64,000 nt of DNA from Leptodactylus fallax (GCA_947044405.1 CAMRHE010000357.1:357501-421500); one strand, 5' to 3'; shown: positions 10,721 through 21,975, counted from the first letter of the stretch. The notes: generated by a model from the letters alone, not told the origin. A program made the numbers and translations.

Positions 10721-11281
10721 AAGTTCCTTTACTGAGCATCAAAGATGTTAACAAACGTTATTTGTTGCCTTATTACTGTATAGACATACCAATACTTGAA
10801 TTGCTTGATGTCTGCGGATCTTCTTTTCCTTTGTGGCATGACAACAATTGGTTCAGTGTTCTCAAAGGGATAGTGTGGTTCAGCAACATCTATGTCCATA
10901 CACTAAATACTGTTATTCTAGCAAGTTAGAATGCTTGCAGAGATGTCAGAAGTTTGGTTCTAAACAAAATCCATATGTCTATGAGAACAATGCTGACCTT
11001 ATATATCAGAGTGTGTGGCAGTGAACATTGTCATAAGGAAACAAGAGAGAAGTTGCTGCCATCAGGCCTGTAATTCATGCAAAGATATTTCAACACAAAA
11101 ATGAAGTAGTAAATATTTTCCCACACCTTCAATATGTAGTGCTTTTATATAAGGGTTTGATTGTTTACTTTATATAATACATACACTGTGCTATATCCAA
11201 GCACCAGATTTAGGAATTGTAAAAACTTTACACATACCCATTACAATGGTAAACTCATGAGTTTTCAAAAACAGTCATTTC
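10721..11281. other. No recognisable feature
   Basis: Unique-looking AT-rich sequence up to the target duplication of the following hAT element. Confidence 0.4.
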
Positions 11282-11289
11282 ACCTAATA

Positions 11290-12367
11290 CAGTGGCATAA
11301 GTACCGGGCTAGCAGCCATAGCAGCTGCCACAGGGCCTGGGACCTTAGGGGCTTTTTTTTTTTTACTTTGTAATAGGCCATTACCTGCTGGAGTAACCCC
11401 AGCAGGTAACGGGCCCTATTTACTTATTGATCCCTGCTCCTGCTCACGGCCAACTCTGCTTCCGGGAAGCAGATGTGGCTGTAAGCAGGAGAAGTGATCG
11501 GTAAGGCAGGCCGCGGGCCCACAGCAAGAGTATTTGTTGGACGAACCCCAACAAATACTGCTATTATACTCTGGGGTCTCTTTGTGATATTCGCTTGGCC
11601 CACATGACGTCTGTGCTGACACTGAAGAGGGCTGAAAGCAGCAGGGAGGGTGCCGAAGCCTAGGAGAGGTGACACTGGTTTTTATGTTTGTCATCTCTTC
11701 TGGGCCTCAGACATTATACTCTGGGATCTGAAAAGACCCCAGAATATAATACTAGTTTGTAAGTGGTCCATAATGGGGCATAATACTGTGTGAAGGGGCC
11801 ACTATGGGGCATAATACTGTGTGGAGGGGCCACTATGGGGCATAATACTGTGTGAAGGGGCCACTATGGGGCATAATACTGTGTGGAGGGGCCACTATGG
11901 GACATAATACTGTGTTCAAGGGCCACTATGGGGCATAATACTGTGTGGAGGGGCCGCTATGGAGCATAATACCGGGTGGAGGAGCCACTGTGGGATATAA
12001 TACTGTGTGGTGGGGCCACTATGGAACATAATACTGTGTGCAGGGGCCACTATGGTACATAATACTGTGTGCAGGAGCCACTGTGAGACATAATACTGTA
12101 TGCAGAGGCCACTTTGGAACTTTATACTGTGTGGAGAGGCCATTTGTGGGGAATTATACTGTGTGGAGGCTCAGTATGGGACATTATACTGTATGGAGGG
12201 ACCGTTATGGGACATTATACTGTCTGGAGGCCTCTTTGGGACATTATAGTGTGTGTAAATGGGGCGTTATACTGTGTGGGCGCCAGGAAAGGGGGCACTA
12301 TGTCGTGGGGGGGGGGCCCAAGTCAAAAGTTTGCTGGTGGGCTCAGTCTTTTCTAGTTACGCCCCTG
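11290..12367 (+). mobile_element. Non-autonomous hAT carrying a 30-bp minisatellite
   Basis: The left terminus is CAGTGGCATAAGTAC and the right terminus reverse-complements to CAGGGGCGTAACTAG. A perfect 8-bp target duplication, ACCTAATA, lies at 11282-11289 and 12368-12375. Inside are 'attacctgctggagtaac' and a self-complementary partner, a GC-rich segment, a diverged hairpin at 11712-11752 and a tandem array at 11762-12260. Related elements are at 13272-15817 (inverted), 30225-31019, 51890-54163 and 54708-55275 (inverted). No transposase frame is present. Orientation is arbitrary, set by the GGGGCATAATACTGTG sense of the array. Confidence 0.9.
11762..12260 (+). repeat. Minisatellite, about 30-bp unit, about 16 copies
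   Basis: The unit is close to GGGGCCACTATGGGGC followed by ATAATACTGTGTGA. The first copies are nearly identical; copies from about 12110 onward diverge (for example 'ggagaggccatttgtgggg'). The array is internal to the hAT. Frames of 75-111 codons across it are artefacts of the repeat. Confidence 0.9.
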
Positions 12368-12375
12368 ACCTAATA

Positions 12376-13263
12376 CATGTAATACAGAGCCAAAGAGAGC
12401 AAGACAGCCTATGATTAATATAGATTTTGTTTTAGCCAAATATATTAACCAGAGCAAACAGCTGAGCTAACACCTCAAATTGTTTGACTGTTATGGTTTC
12501 CCAGGGTATAATTTATTTTTACTTTATCTACTTTTTTTCTAAGTAACCTGCATGATGAAATTTATTCCACCTGCAGATGTGTCCTTCCTTACCCTTCCTT
12601 TTGACCAAACATGTCCATCTATGTGTATCATGAGATGACCAGATTTTCAAGACAGTATTGGCTCACAAGAGTGTGTCACAAAGTAATATGATATATTTGT
12701 GGGTATCCAATGGCGCTGTGAATTGCAGCCTTTCAAGGGTTTTGATGATATACTGCATGAGAGATTGTACTCCTTAATGTGTACCTCCAGTTATAAACAA
12801 CTTTGCATAAATGAATAGTACAGGTGAAAATAAGAAACTTTGTAATATATCTTATTAAAGAAATATGTTTTATTCTCCACTGTACAGGCAGAGTTACCAA
12901 CACATCACTATTTAAAATAATACCACTGCCCTGGAAAGCTATTGGCTACTGGAAGCAATGTAGCCTGGAGTTTCTGAGTTGTCCATTCAGCAGTCACATG
13001 ACCTGTTTCATATAGTTATATGGCTGCCATGAGCATTAGTATTGTATTAATGTATTATGATACCAATTAGATGATACTATACACAGACATGGGCATAGCT
13101 GTAAAAAAGTTCATAGGTCGTAGTCACACCTGGGCCTTGTTGTCTATAGGGGCAAAACGATTCCATCAGAGAAGACGCTAGTAATGTAATGGCAAGTGGT
13201 ACGTGGGCGGCCCTTCTTCAAATTTAGCATTTTAAGTCCAGGAACTTCAAGTTATGCTCCTGC
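12376..13263. other. No recognisable feature
   Basis: Unique-looking sequence between two hAT insertions. No frame, splice context or inverted repeat was recognised. Confidence 0.4.
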
Positions 13264-14429
13264 CCATGGAGCAGTGGTGAACCTAGCCTCTTTGCTGCCT
13301 GAGGCGGACTATAGAAAGACACCCCCCCCCCCAAAAAAAAAAACCAAAAAACTGAGTTTCCATGCTACTAGTTTAACACACTGTTATCGTCGCACAATAT
13401 ACACAATACACAAAGTTATAAAACAGTTTTTAAGAATTCTTCTTCCTGTATTACTTCAGTATCAGATCAACAACGTGGCATTAACAATGAAAATAACTTC
13501 CCACATCTTCTGCTTGGTGGATGGACGAGCCCATGTGGCCCCCATTCTCTATAATAGGAGCCCCGCAGATAGCTGAGTACTGGACTTCGGGTATCTTTGG
13601 CACTCCCATTGAAGTGAATGAGAGCCACGCGGGTTCGTCCATCCACCAAGTGACACATCTATATATATGGCTGCAGCCAGGCTGGATTTCCACCTAGTGG
13701 GGGGAAAAAACCCAATTCTCAGGCTCAGTGGGGGTCTCAGCAGACAGACCCCCATCACTCAGGTATTTATCCTCTATCATTTAGGTGTATACAGGGCAGT
13801 AACATTCTGTGACTTACAGGTGACGTCTCTGACTAATCCTTCACATTTCCCTTCTCTTCCCTCTGAACCGCCATGACCACTTCTTCCAGCTGTGACTTGT
13901 CTCTGTAAAGTTTGCAACACAGACATCTTTGGCTCCTCACTTTTGCAGGCATCCAACCCACATTGTCCTCACCTACACAAAGCCCCCATCCTGCTGCTAC
14001 CCCCAATTATAAAATATATGATATAACCCCCCATAATAAATAATACTCCCAAGTGCATCTTTATATTAATAATGTCCGTGTGTACCTTGTATAAATAGTG
14101 CCTCTTATTAATAATACCCCAGGTGTTAACTAATTAAAAGGTTTTCCAGGTCATTAATAAACTAATCAGTGGGGTTCAAAAACCCAGGACCCCCACTGAT
14201 CAGCTGTTTGAATGGTACTTGTGTAAGCGCCGTGACTGCTTCTCTGTTTACATAGTGTATTTCATCTCATAGCGGCCATGTAATGTAACTACAGCCTCGT
14301 CCTGTACATGTCTACAATATGTGACAAGGCTACAATTACATCACACGGCCACTATAAACAGACAGCGTATAATATAAACAGGTGCCATAGCCCATGTTTA
14401 TAGCGCCCCATTTACACACACTATAAAGT

Positions 14430-15003
14430 TCCACAGCAGCCCCTGCACACAGTATTACACAGTGTTATGGCCCGCAGCGGCCCCTGCACACTGTATTATG
14501 CCTCTCAGCGGCCCCTGCACACGGTATTATGCTCCATAGTGGCCCCTGCTCACGGTATTATGCCCCGCATTGGCCATTGCACACGGTATTATGTTCCGCA
14601 GCAACTCCTGCACACAGTTTTATGCCCCATATTGGCCCCTGCACTGGTATTATGCTCCATAGTGACCCCTGCACTTGTATTATGCTCTATAGTGGCCCCA
14701 GCACACGGTATTATGCTCCATAGTGGCCCCTGCACTGGTATTATGCTCCAGAGTGGCCCCTGCACTTGTATTATGCTCTATAGTGGCCCCTGCACTGGTA
14801 TTATGCTCCATAGTGGCCCCTGCACTGGTATTATCCTCCATAGTGGCCCTTGCACTGGTATTATGCTCCATAGTGGCCCCTGCACTTGTATTATGCTCTA
14901 TAGTGGCCCCTGCACTTGTATTATGCTCCAGAGTGGCCCCTGCACAGGGTATTATGCTCTACGGTGGTCCCTGCACATGGTATTATGCCCCATAGTGGCC
15001 GAC
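14430..15003 (-). repeat. Minisatellite, 28-30-bp unit, about 19 copies
   Basis: Reverse-strand version of the array at 11762-12260; the unit reads about GTGGCCCCTGCACTGG then TATTATGCTCCATA on this strand. Some units are 28 bp, having lost two bases of 'cacac'. A 180-codon frame (14467-15009) and shifted frames across the array encode repeating peptides such as APALVLCSIV; they reflect unit length and lack of stops, not selection. Confidence 0.9.
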
Positions 15004-15015
15004 CCATGAACTATT

Positions 15016-15335
15016 ATTATACTCTGGGGTCTTTTCAGACCCCAGAGTATAATGATTGGAGACCCAGGGGAGAATACAAACATAAAAATCAGAGTTACTT
15101 ACCTATCCTGGACACCGGTGCACTCCTTGCAGCTTTCGGCCCTGTTTAATTGCGCACACACGTCACGTGATCAGGCCAGCGACGCGACCTGATGACGTCA
15201 CCACAGGCCTCAAGCCTGCTCGGAGTTACATCGGATCGCAGGAGGTGAGTAACACTGTTTTTTATGTTCCCTCACCAACCCTAGGCCTCCGATTATTATA
15301 CTCCGGGGTCTGAATAGACCCCGGAGTATAATAAT
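15016..15335. repeat. Foldback module with a perfect hairpin at each end
   Basis: The left hairpin pairs 15016-15032 with 15037-15053 (17 bp, 4-base loop) and the right hairpin pairs 15292-15311 with 15316-15335 (20 bp, 4-base loop). The two stems differ (CTCTGGGG/CCCCAGAG against CTCCGGGG/CCCCGGAG) yet each is internally perfect. The DNA between is itself roughly palindromic: 'aacataaaaatcagagttac' at the left mirrors 'gtaacactgttttttatgtt' at the right. Related modules are in the other hAT copies and, without hAT ends, at 43070-43607. Confidence 0.75.
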
Positions 15336-15579
15336 AGTAGTATTTGCGGCCCGCGGCCTAACTTACCGATGCCCGCGGCCGCACACAGCGGCATCCACTT
15401 CCCTTTCTGCGGCCCATAGCAGAAGGGGAAGCGGGGGCGGCCACGAGCAGACGCGGGTAGGTAAATAAATAGGCCCTGACCTGCCGGGGATGCTACAGCA
15501 GGTCACGACCTATTTATATAGATAAAAAAAAGCTATACTCACCTGCCTTGATGCAGCCGCCGCCTCCTCCTCTTGTCCG

Positions 15580-15736
15580 CGACGTCTGTGTCTCAGCGTA
15601 GGCGGCATGATGACGTCATTGTATCGCCGCCTGCGCTGAGATGCGACGTCTTGTAAACCAGCCCAGGACAGGCCCCGCTCAGTTCTGGTTTTTTTTTTTG
15701 TTTTTTTTTAAAGCGGCCTGTCCTGGGCTGGTTTAC
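15580..15736. repeat. Two adjacent inverted repeats in the hAT subterminal region
   Basis: GACGTC-bounded arms (15580-15605 and 15625-15649) form one inverted repeat around TGACGTCA. Directly after, 22-bp arms GTAAACCAGCCC... (15653-15674) and their exact complement (15715-15736) flank a T-rich spacer. The copy at 51950-52060 keeps a diverged version of the first. Subterminal inverted repeats are usual in hAT elements and may be transposase binding sites; that role is inference. Confidence 0.75.
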
Positions 15737-15825
15737 ATTAAATAGTAAAATGCCGCCCCCCGGACAGTGCCGCCCGAGGCGGCCGCCTCACCTCGCCTCA
15801 TTAGCGGTGCGCCCCTGCCATGGAT

Positions 15826-18465
15826 TCATTGTTTTCATCCAGCTGCATAAATTATTTATTATTTTATGTGCATAACTTATTCTGTAATATAGCTTTTTCT
15901 GATATGTTTGCAGTGTGTGCTTAGAATATTAAAGTACCATATAGCAGCTATGACTGCTGAATTTAATAATATCCGTACATTTTTATGCTATGAGAAACCA
16001 CATTTCCAATTTGAGAAAATGAAATTGTTTCTCTCTGTTTTGTAGGTCAGAAAGTCACTCTGCTTCCGCTAAATATATCCAGTGTAATAAAATGCAATGT
16101 TGGGATGCCAGCAATTATGTGTGAAACCACAAATGGATCATTCAGAGTTTGCCATGATTCAGCTATACACTATTAGACTTTCTGTCTGTGAAGCAATGTT
16201 TATTCCATCTGTATTGCCTTTACTACTAGAATATTATTTCTTGTCCTTTGGCCAAGGCTAGACATTTAGTTATAAGGCATTTTTCAAAGTTCATGAGACT
16301 GTTGTCTTCAGGCCACATGACATTTGCTATATTACAAGATCAAAAGAAGAGTTGCTAGTGCAGTGCTATGATGGAAAACATAAAAGAAGACTAAATAAAC
16401 AGAACTTATAACTACAGTATTTACTAGGATGAATAGCCTGTTCATTAATAAAAAATGCTATTCTAGATCTCTCACTTTGATGAGATAGGAGAGGCAAATG
16501 TCTTACTTTACAACTGCACTGTAAAAAAAAAAGTCTGTAAAGGATTAGAAAAAGAAAAAAAAGAGTTTATTAAGAATATACCAATGACAAACAACAAGTT
16601 TTGCGTTCCCAACATAGATTGGTGGATGCAAGATTGTGTACATGAAGCCACCCTGGGGATTTGTAACATCTCAAAAGCAGTTTTCTGGAAGTTCATTTCA
16701 GTGTTCTAACATAAACTTAATTTGAGGGTTATACCTGAATTTTTGGGTTTTCTCCAAATTCTCCAAACACTATCTCACGCCTATACACACCAATCCCTCA
16801 TTTTAAGCTACCTCCTGGAGATAAAATAAATAATAACAGTTTAATAGTTTCTTCCACTAACTTAAAATATTCCCAACAAAAAATCTGAACATGAGGATCT
16901 CATATGGTGGACATCCACCAGTGTCATAGGTTAGGTCATCCACAGTATTTCTCCGTTATTAGTACTGCCTAATAGACTTAGATTGGATGGTTTCCTGTGC
17001 AGTTATCTCAATTACTGCCCCCATGGTGTACAATATACAGTAGTGTCAAAATATTACTATATCATGTTATTTAAATAACCATACTATATGGTCCCCAGAA
17101 TGATACTTTTGCCTAAATAACGCTGCCAAATCAATAAACTAGGCGATTTAGCTACTGTACCTCCTGTGTAGTTGCCTTTTCATAGGTCTGAACAACAACT
17201 ATAGGAAGAGGTGTGCAAACTCCAGTTGCCCAGGACATTAAGGCTGCACACCACAACCCCCTGCTCTTGAATTGACCAGATTACCACAGTTTAGTTTGCA
17301 TAGGGTAGTCAGAGAAGTGGGTCCTCTTTTCACAGAAATGAAGAGGGGGCTGGGGATATTTTAACCATCAGCCATTTATTGTGCACTTTGAACTGTGAAT
17401 TAGAGGGTCACTATCTCCTGCAATGAACTACAACTGCAGCCAAAATGCTTCAGAAAGCAATGTATGAACATCCATGACAATAAACATTGTTCAGCATAAA
17501 AGTCCAACATATAAATATGTATGGTAATTGCTAAATATTACATTGTAAATAGTTAAAAACACATTTTTTGTTAAATAATCTTGAAGTCACTCTTTATTAA
17601 GCTGTTCAATGATAGAAATAACAAGACAAATTGTGGAACAAGAGACAGTTAACATAATCTAAACAAGTATTTACGGCACCACGCGTGCCTTCATACTGGC
17701 CAATTTTCCATGATGCTACTGACTTAGGAGCCTTTGATGCTTGTTGCCAAAAGCTTTCTCATATCTTGAATAAGAAAACAAAAAAGGAGATCTTTCCATA
17801 AGTTAAAAACAAATCCCCAGTTAACAGGATCCAGATAAAAAGGTAATAGTAGAGGACAAGATTAATAACGTACACTAGCACATGCGGCCTTGGCAGCAGG
17901 TTTCCATCAGCTGTAATTCTGAAGTCTGCCCCTTATTTTCAAGCTACATAGAGTTGTATTAAGCAGATGTCAAACAATATTTTACTGTTCAAGTGCAGCC
18001 AAACATTCACAAGTATCTTTCAGTAATAATTCTTTTTTTAGAGGCAGATACTGCACGGCATTTCATAAAAGCCAATTTGTGTAACAGTCGCCTACTCAGA
18101 TTTGAGCAAGTCGATCATGAGAACTATTCCTGTAAAATAACTGTGACAATTATAGAGCAATTATTTTGAAAGAATGGCAATACATGTTTCCTGAAAGCCG
18201 AATGTGTAGGAGTGAGACTTAAAGAAACAATGAATTGACATGAGAAGAGAAAAAAACATTCCACCACATGCACCAAATGCGCTGTAAAAAAGACTAAATT
18301 ATTTATACTGTAACTGCTGGGGTCTTGACATTCCAAAAAAATAAATATCGAAAAAAGAATGGGACCTATTCATGCCCTGTTTCATCCACAATCATGGATC
18401 CGCAAAAAGACTTGTAAGATCCTTTACACTTTGTAAAATCCTCTACACTGTGCCACAAAGGTGGC
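15826..18465. other. Long unique-looking stretch; one speculative exon
   Basis: About 2.6 kb without recognisable transposon sequence. A good-looking acceptor (TTTCTCTCTGTTTTGTAG ending at 16045) is followed by an open frame of 43 codons in one phase, closing at a TAG at 16174-16176; the peptide contains KVTLLPLN and four cysteines, which I do not recognise. Short open stretches like this occur by chance, so I do not call a CDS. The rest is AT-rich with no other structure. Confidence 0.35.
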
Positions 18466-18665
18466 AAAAATAAAGGAAATGTTTCATAATTTGCAGTCCT
18501 TGTATACGGCACAGACACACGGCCACAAAAATTACGGCTATGTGTATAGGCCCATTGAAATGAATGGGTTTGTACTTTTATCCGCAATGGCTCAAAAAAG
18601 CGCAGAAAAATCTGCAACAAAAAAACGCTATATTTCCGCAACGTGGGGCCTTAGCCTAAACGTTT
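18466..18665. repeat. Family G fragment joined to a family D right end
   Basis: 'cacagacacacggccac' and 'cccattgaaatgaatggg' belong to family G. From 18588 the phrases 'tggctcaaaaaagcgcag' and 'caacgtggggccttagcc' are the right end of family D. Confidence 0.6.
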
Positions 18666-19495
18666 AGCTTAAACGTACACAGTTACCATCGCACATCAGT
18701 CATTGGAAGTCAATGCTATGCAAACAGCGGATATTACGTAATGGAAATTTTATTCTTTACAATAGTTAAACCTGAACGACCTATTAGAAATAAAAGACCT
18801 ATTTACAACAACAAGTACATCTATTGCCTCAAGCTCATCTTTCCAGCCCCCAGGAAGTGAAGAAAACAAGGAACATGAATGACATGAAAATACCTGCTTT
18901 TCCTACTTTGCACCTCCTGGATGCCCATTTCTACAGGCAAGCAGATATATTGTATAGTGCTGTGAATTTCATTGGTAGTGATAAAATCCTCTTAACTTCC
19001 AGTGTCAACTTTAAAGGCATCTTGTAGCTGCTCCTCTCTATCACTGTAGATCACTTGTCTCAGGAGCTTTAAAATACTGTAAAGAACAATCCAAAAACCT
19101 ACACCAACCAAGTGCCAATTTTTTTTCCATCATACAAGCGCTAAAGAGACTACATCTATTTCAAGACATCTGAATCAGAATGCAGTGCATAAATCAGAAT
19201 GTACAGTAACAGCAGCAATGTAATTGCTTCCATCAGTAGGATGCCTGCAATGAATGGTAATTTAAAGAAATGAAATTTATGTAAATAATCAGTCTTTTGC
19301 CACCCATTTGTTTAGATTTTGTTTTAATCAGTTAACTACTCCATGACTAGAGGGTTTCCAACATTCTGCAAAAGTGATTAAGATTCTGCTTCTCAATTCT
19401 AGTCTATTGGAAAAAACCCTCAGACTATAGCAAATATACCAGAACCATTACCACTAGTGAACTAAAGTCCAGATGCAAAACCTTCCAACATACTA
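18666..19495. other. No recognisable feature
   Basis: AT-rich unique-looking sequence with no inverted or tandem repeats noticed. Confidence 0.4.
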
Positions 19496-19499
19496 TCAA

Positions 19500-19800
19500 C
19501 CCCTTAAGGACAAAGTTTTGGCCTTAAAGGGGTTTTCCAGCCCCCAAGTGATTTTTAATACTCACCTATCCACAGAATAGGTCATCAGTATCCAATCAGT
19601 CGGCATCCGATAACTGGATTTTTTCTTTCTTGGTTGCATTCTAAAAGTCATAACTTTTTTATTTTTCCATTCATAGAGCTGGTTGGCTTGTTTTTTTGTT
19701 GATTGAACTGTAACTTCTATTGACTTTTTGATCACTTTTTTGTCAATTTTTTTTGGAGGTGAGACTGCCAAAAAACAGCATTTCTGACATAGTTTGACCA
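19500..19800. repeat. TTAA-type left end joined to family A fragment
   Basis: TTAA plus AGGGGTTTTCCAG at 19524 is a typical left end of the TTAA elements. From about 19640 the phrases 'aaaagtcataactttttta' and 'tccattcatagagctgg' belong to family A (compare 26965-27000). No right terminus is seen for the TTAA element. Confidence 0.5.
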
Positions 19801-19805
19801 CGATT

Positions 19806-19990
19806 TTTATGCCCCCCACGGTATATGACCCCCATTTATGGCAGCCCCACAGTATATGACCCGTTTTTATGGCCCACACACAGTATATGACCCCATTTTT
19901 TACCCCAACAGTATATGATCCCTCTTTTTATGGCCCCTCACAGTTAATGACCCCCTTTTTTATTCCCTTCCCCAGTATATGTTAGGCCAC
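19806..19990. repeat. Degenerate minisatellite, roughly 26-30-bp unit
   Basis: About six imperfect units of the type 'cccacagtatatgaccc' plus 'ctttttatggc'. It resembles the arrays found inside frog hAT elements but lacks the GGGGCCACT core. Downstream, 'caataggtagcagcc' occurs at about 20008 and again at 20199, so a duplicated segment flanks the GC-rich block 20040-20160. Confidence 0.6.
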
Positions 19991-20227
19991 CACCTATTGT
20001 ATTATTGCAATAGGTAGCAGCCAATTCCTCACCCATCCACTCCCCTGTTCAGGCCGTACTGTAGCTGATGCTGAAGAACGCCAGGATACTATGTGATGTA
20101 AGTGCAGCGTCGCATAGAAACAGCAGCAGAGACCGGCCTGGACAGGAGCATGGATGGATGAGTAAAACTTATCAGCCGCTACTTATTGCATTATACAATA
20201 GGTAGCAGCCGATTAAAAAAACAATGC

Positions 20228-20298
20228 TACACACGTGGACAAAATTCTTGGTACCCCTCATTTAATGAGGGGTACCAACAATTTTGTCCACGTGTGTA
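20228..20298. mobile_element. Near-perfect 71-bp palindrome, Tc1-like
   Basis: The sequence starts TACACACGTGGACAAAATT and ends with its complement; a single mismatch separates 35-base arms meeting at 20263. TA at each end fits the TA target duplication of Tc1/mariner elements, and the terminus resembles a Tc1-like family found in frogs and fish (from memory). It appears to be only two inverted ends joined, with the interior lost. Confidence 0.75.
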
Positions 20299-20650
20299 TC
20301 CCCCAATTTATTCCATCAGGTCACCTCATAGAACATGCGCCCCTGGGTGCAGAGCATTAAGAAAATTTTCTCTGTGCTGTATATGTATGATGCAATGCTT
20401 TAAGAGAAAGGCCAAGAAAATCTTAAATATACAGTATTTGCAATATAAAGCTAATAAAATATATGAATAACACTAGACCATAAAGTTAGTTTAAGAACTA
20501 TACCTCAGTGGTATCGTTATTGGTGTCGTTATTAAGCTTAATATGGGAGATTTACTAGGCTGTGCCAAAATTCTGGCAAAATTTGTGCTATAATAACTAG
20601 ACTACATGCTGTGTACCACTTATAGTATGTGAGACATTTTTATTGCCTTA
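20299..20650. other. No recognisable feature
   Basis: AT-rich sequence between the palindrome and the LINE fragment. Confidence 0.35.
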
Positions 20651-20990
20651 TAGAATCATAGAAGAATGTCTTCTAGTCTACCCTCATATTTTATCCATCT
20701 TACAATACATACTGTGTATGATTATTCCAGGTATTTTCAAATTCACCACTGTATATTTCCCAACCACATCTGCTGGAAGTTTTCTCCAAGCCTCAACAGC
20801 TTTTTCAGTGAAATAATATTTCCAGACAATGGTTATGATCCCCCCCACACCAATAAGATTGGGCCCCCTTGTTCTTGTGTTTAGTATTATATAAAGCAAA
20901 ACCCACACTCCTGAAACTTATTTACACCTTTAACATATTTAAATGTTTAATCATGCCCTCCCTTTTTCTTCTTTCCTCCCCCTAAGGCCT
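20651..20990 (-). mobile_element. CR1-clade LINE 3' fragment
   Basis: Read on the minus strand, a broken frame (about 20684-20908) contains YYFTEKAVEAWRKLPADVV, very like the 'F-T-x-x-V-V-x-A-W-x-x-L-P' segment at the C-terminus of CR1-type reverse transcriptase polyproteins. On the plus strand the text 'accacatctgctggaag' and 'agtgaaataatatttcc' is the complement of the conserved CR1 3' region. No catalytic reverse transcriptase motif is present; the element is 5' truncated. Confidence 0.75.
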
Positions 20991-21289
20991 CCTTATGAAT
21001 ATAGTGCCAGCGTGCTTGCGTGTCCGGTATCTGCTTATGTTGTGCCAAAAATTGTAGGGTTTTTGATGCATGCACCAAAAATTTGTTGCTTACAGCCTGT
21101 GAGTTAATATTTTTGTCTACAGATTTTGTCTACATGTTTTGTGCTAAATACTTAGTCGGATGGTATTTGAGTCAGTATTTTGGAGCTTCTAGAAACACTC
21201 CATATTTATGAAGGTCCATATGACAGATTCATAAATATGTCTAAAACTGCGAATGGGATTCATAGTTTAAGACAATGCAAAGTATTGAT
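20991..21289. other. No recognisable feature
   Basis: Short unique-looking stretch; the palindromic phrase 'catatttatgaa'/'ttcataaatatg' near 21201-21238 is a minor local inverted repeat. Confidence 0.35.
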
Positions 21290-21511
21290 AAGGTAAATGT
21301 GCTCCAGTATTCTGTTTTTCGGTCACATTGCCTCCCAAAAAATATATATAAAAATGTTCAAAAGTCACATATAACCCAAAGTGATTCCAATAGAGACAAC
21401 AGATGTTCCCAGACAAAAACAAACCCTCCCACAGCAGATGAAAAAATCAAAAAAACTAATGGCTTGCAGACTATGGTGCTACTAAAAATAACTTATTTTT
21501 GGCAAATAACT
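21290..21511 (-). repeat. Family A, left of nested LTR
   Basis: 'ttttcggtcacattgcctcc', 'aaaagtcacatataaccc' and 'gtgattccaatagagac' are reverse-strand family A markers. The copy is cut by an LTR and resumes at 21976. Confidence 0.6.
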
Positions 21512-21516
21512 GATAA

Positions 21517-21970
21517 ATAACGTCTCTTCCTGTTCGGGTCTCTGCGCCACGCTCCACTCGCATGCTGCGGCGAAAGAGGCTTATTCAGTTTGATTCCTTG
21601 CATGAGATTCTGTTTTTTAAATTTGTCCCTGCTAGCTTCTCTTATGCTTACCTGTATTCTTATTCCTGACCTCTGGCTTTACCTTGACTATTCTCTTGGA
21701 TTGTGATTTTGTACTGCATTGCTCGACTGTTACCAACCCCTTGGCTGGCTGACCTCCCTTTCTTGTTGTTTGTCCTGTCTGCGTTCTGTGTTGTCACCTT
21801 TATTAGGTAGGGCCTGTCGACCAGTTACTGGCTGTCGCCTAGGACAGATCAGGCAAGTTAGCTAGGGCCAGTGGGGGGGTTCAGCTTTAGGGCTCACTGT
21901 CTTGTCGTGCCCCTCCCCCCAGGGTTCTGCAGCAGCACTGGGGAATTGCTCAACTGGCAATTCCCTTACA
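21517..21970 (-). mobile_element. Second solo LTR copy, inverted and shorter
   Basis: Reverse-complemented, it starts TGTAAGGGAATTGCC and ends GAGACGTTA, matching the LTR at 4049-4713 block by block but about 210 bp shorter, so each copy has its own internal deletions or insertions. The 3' terminal dinucleotide is lost, and the flanks GATAA (21512-21516) and GATGT (21971-21975) are a poor 5-bp duplication, consistent with an older insertion. Family A sequence runs on both sides, so the LTR inserted into it. The 5' hairpin is conserved at 21941-21965. Confidence 0.8.
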
Positions 21971-21975
21971 GATGT

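Larger units (their letters stand above)
13272..15817 (-). mobile_element. Large composite hAT element with minisatellite
   Basis: Left terminus CAGTGGTGAACCTAG; right terminus reverse-complements to CAGGGGCGCACCGC. The 8-bp target duplication is CCATGGAG (13264-13271) against CCATGGAT (15818-15825), one mismatch. Within 2546 bp it holds a polyC/polyA run near 13321-13342, a segment shared with the TTAA repeats, a long minisatellite (14430-15003), a foldback module (15016-15335), and concentric inverted repeats at 15580-15736. The copy at 51890-54163 has the same plan in the other orientation. No intact transposase frame is visible, so it is a long non-autonomous element, probably built up by nested insertions and then copied as a unit. 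Confidence 0.85.

Noticed and set aside
11762..12260. Regular 30-bp repeats that could be taken for a CRISPR array
   Set aside because: The units are contiguous with no unique spacers and the DNA is clearly eukaryotic.
14467..15009. 180-codon open frame with repeating peptides
   Set aside because: It runs over the minisatellite; all shifted frames there are also open and the unit is not a stable multiple of three. It is a by-product of the array.
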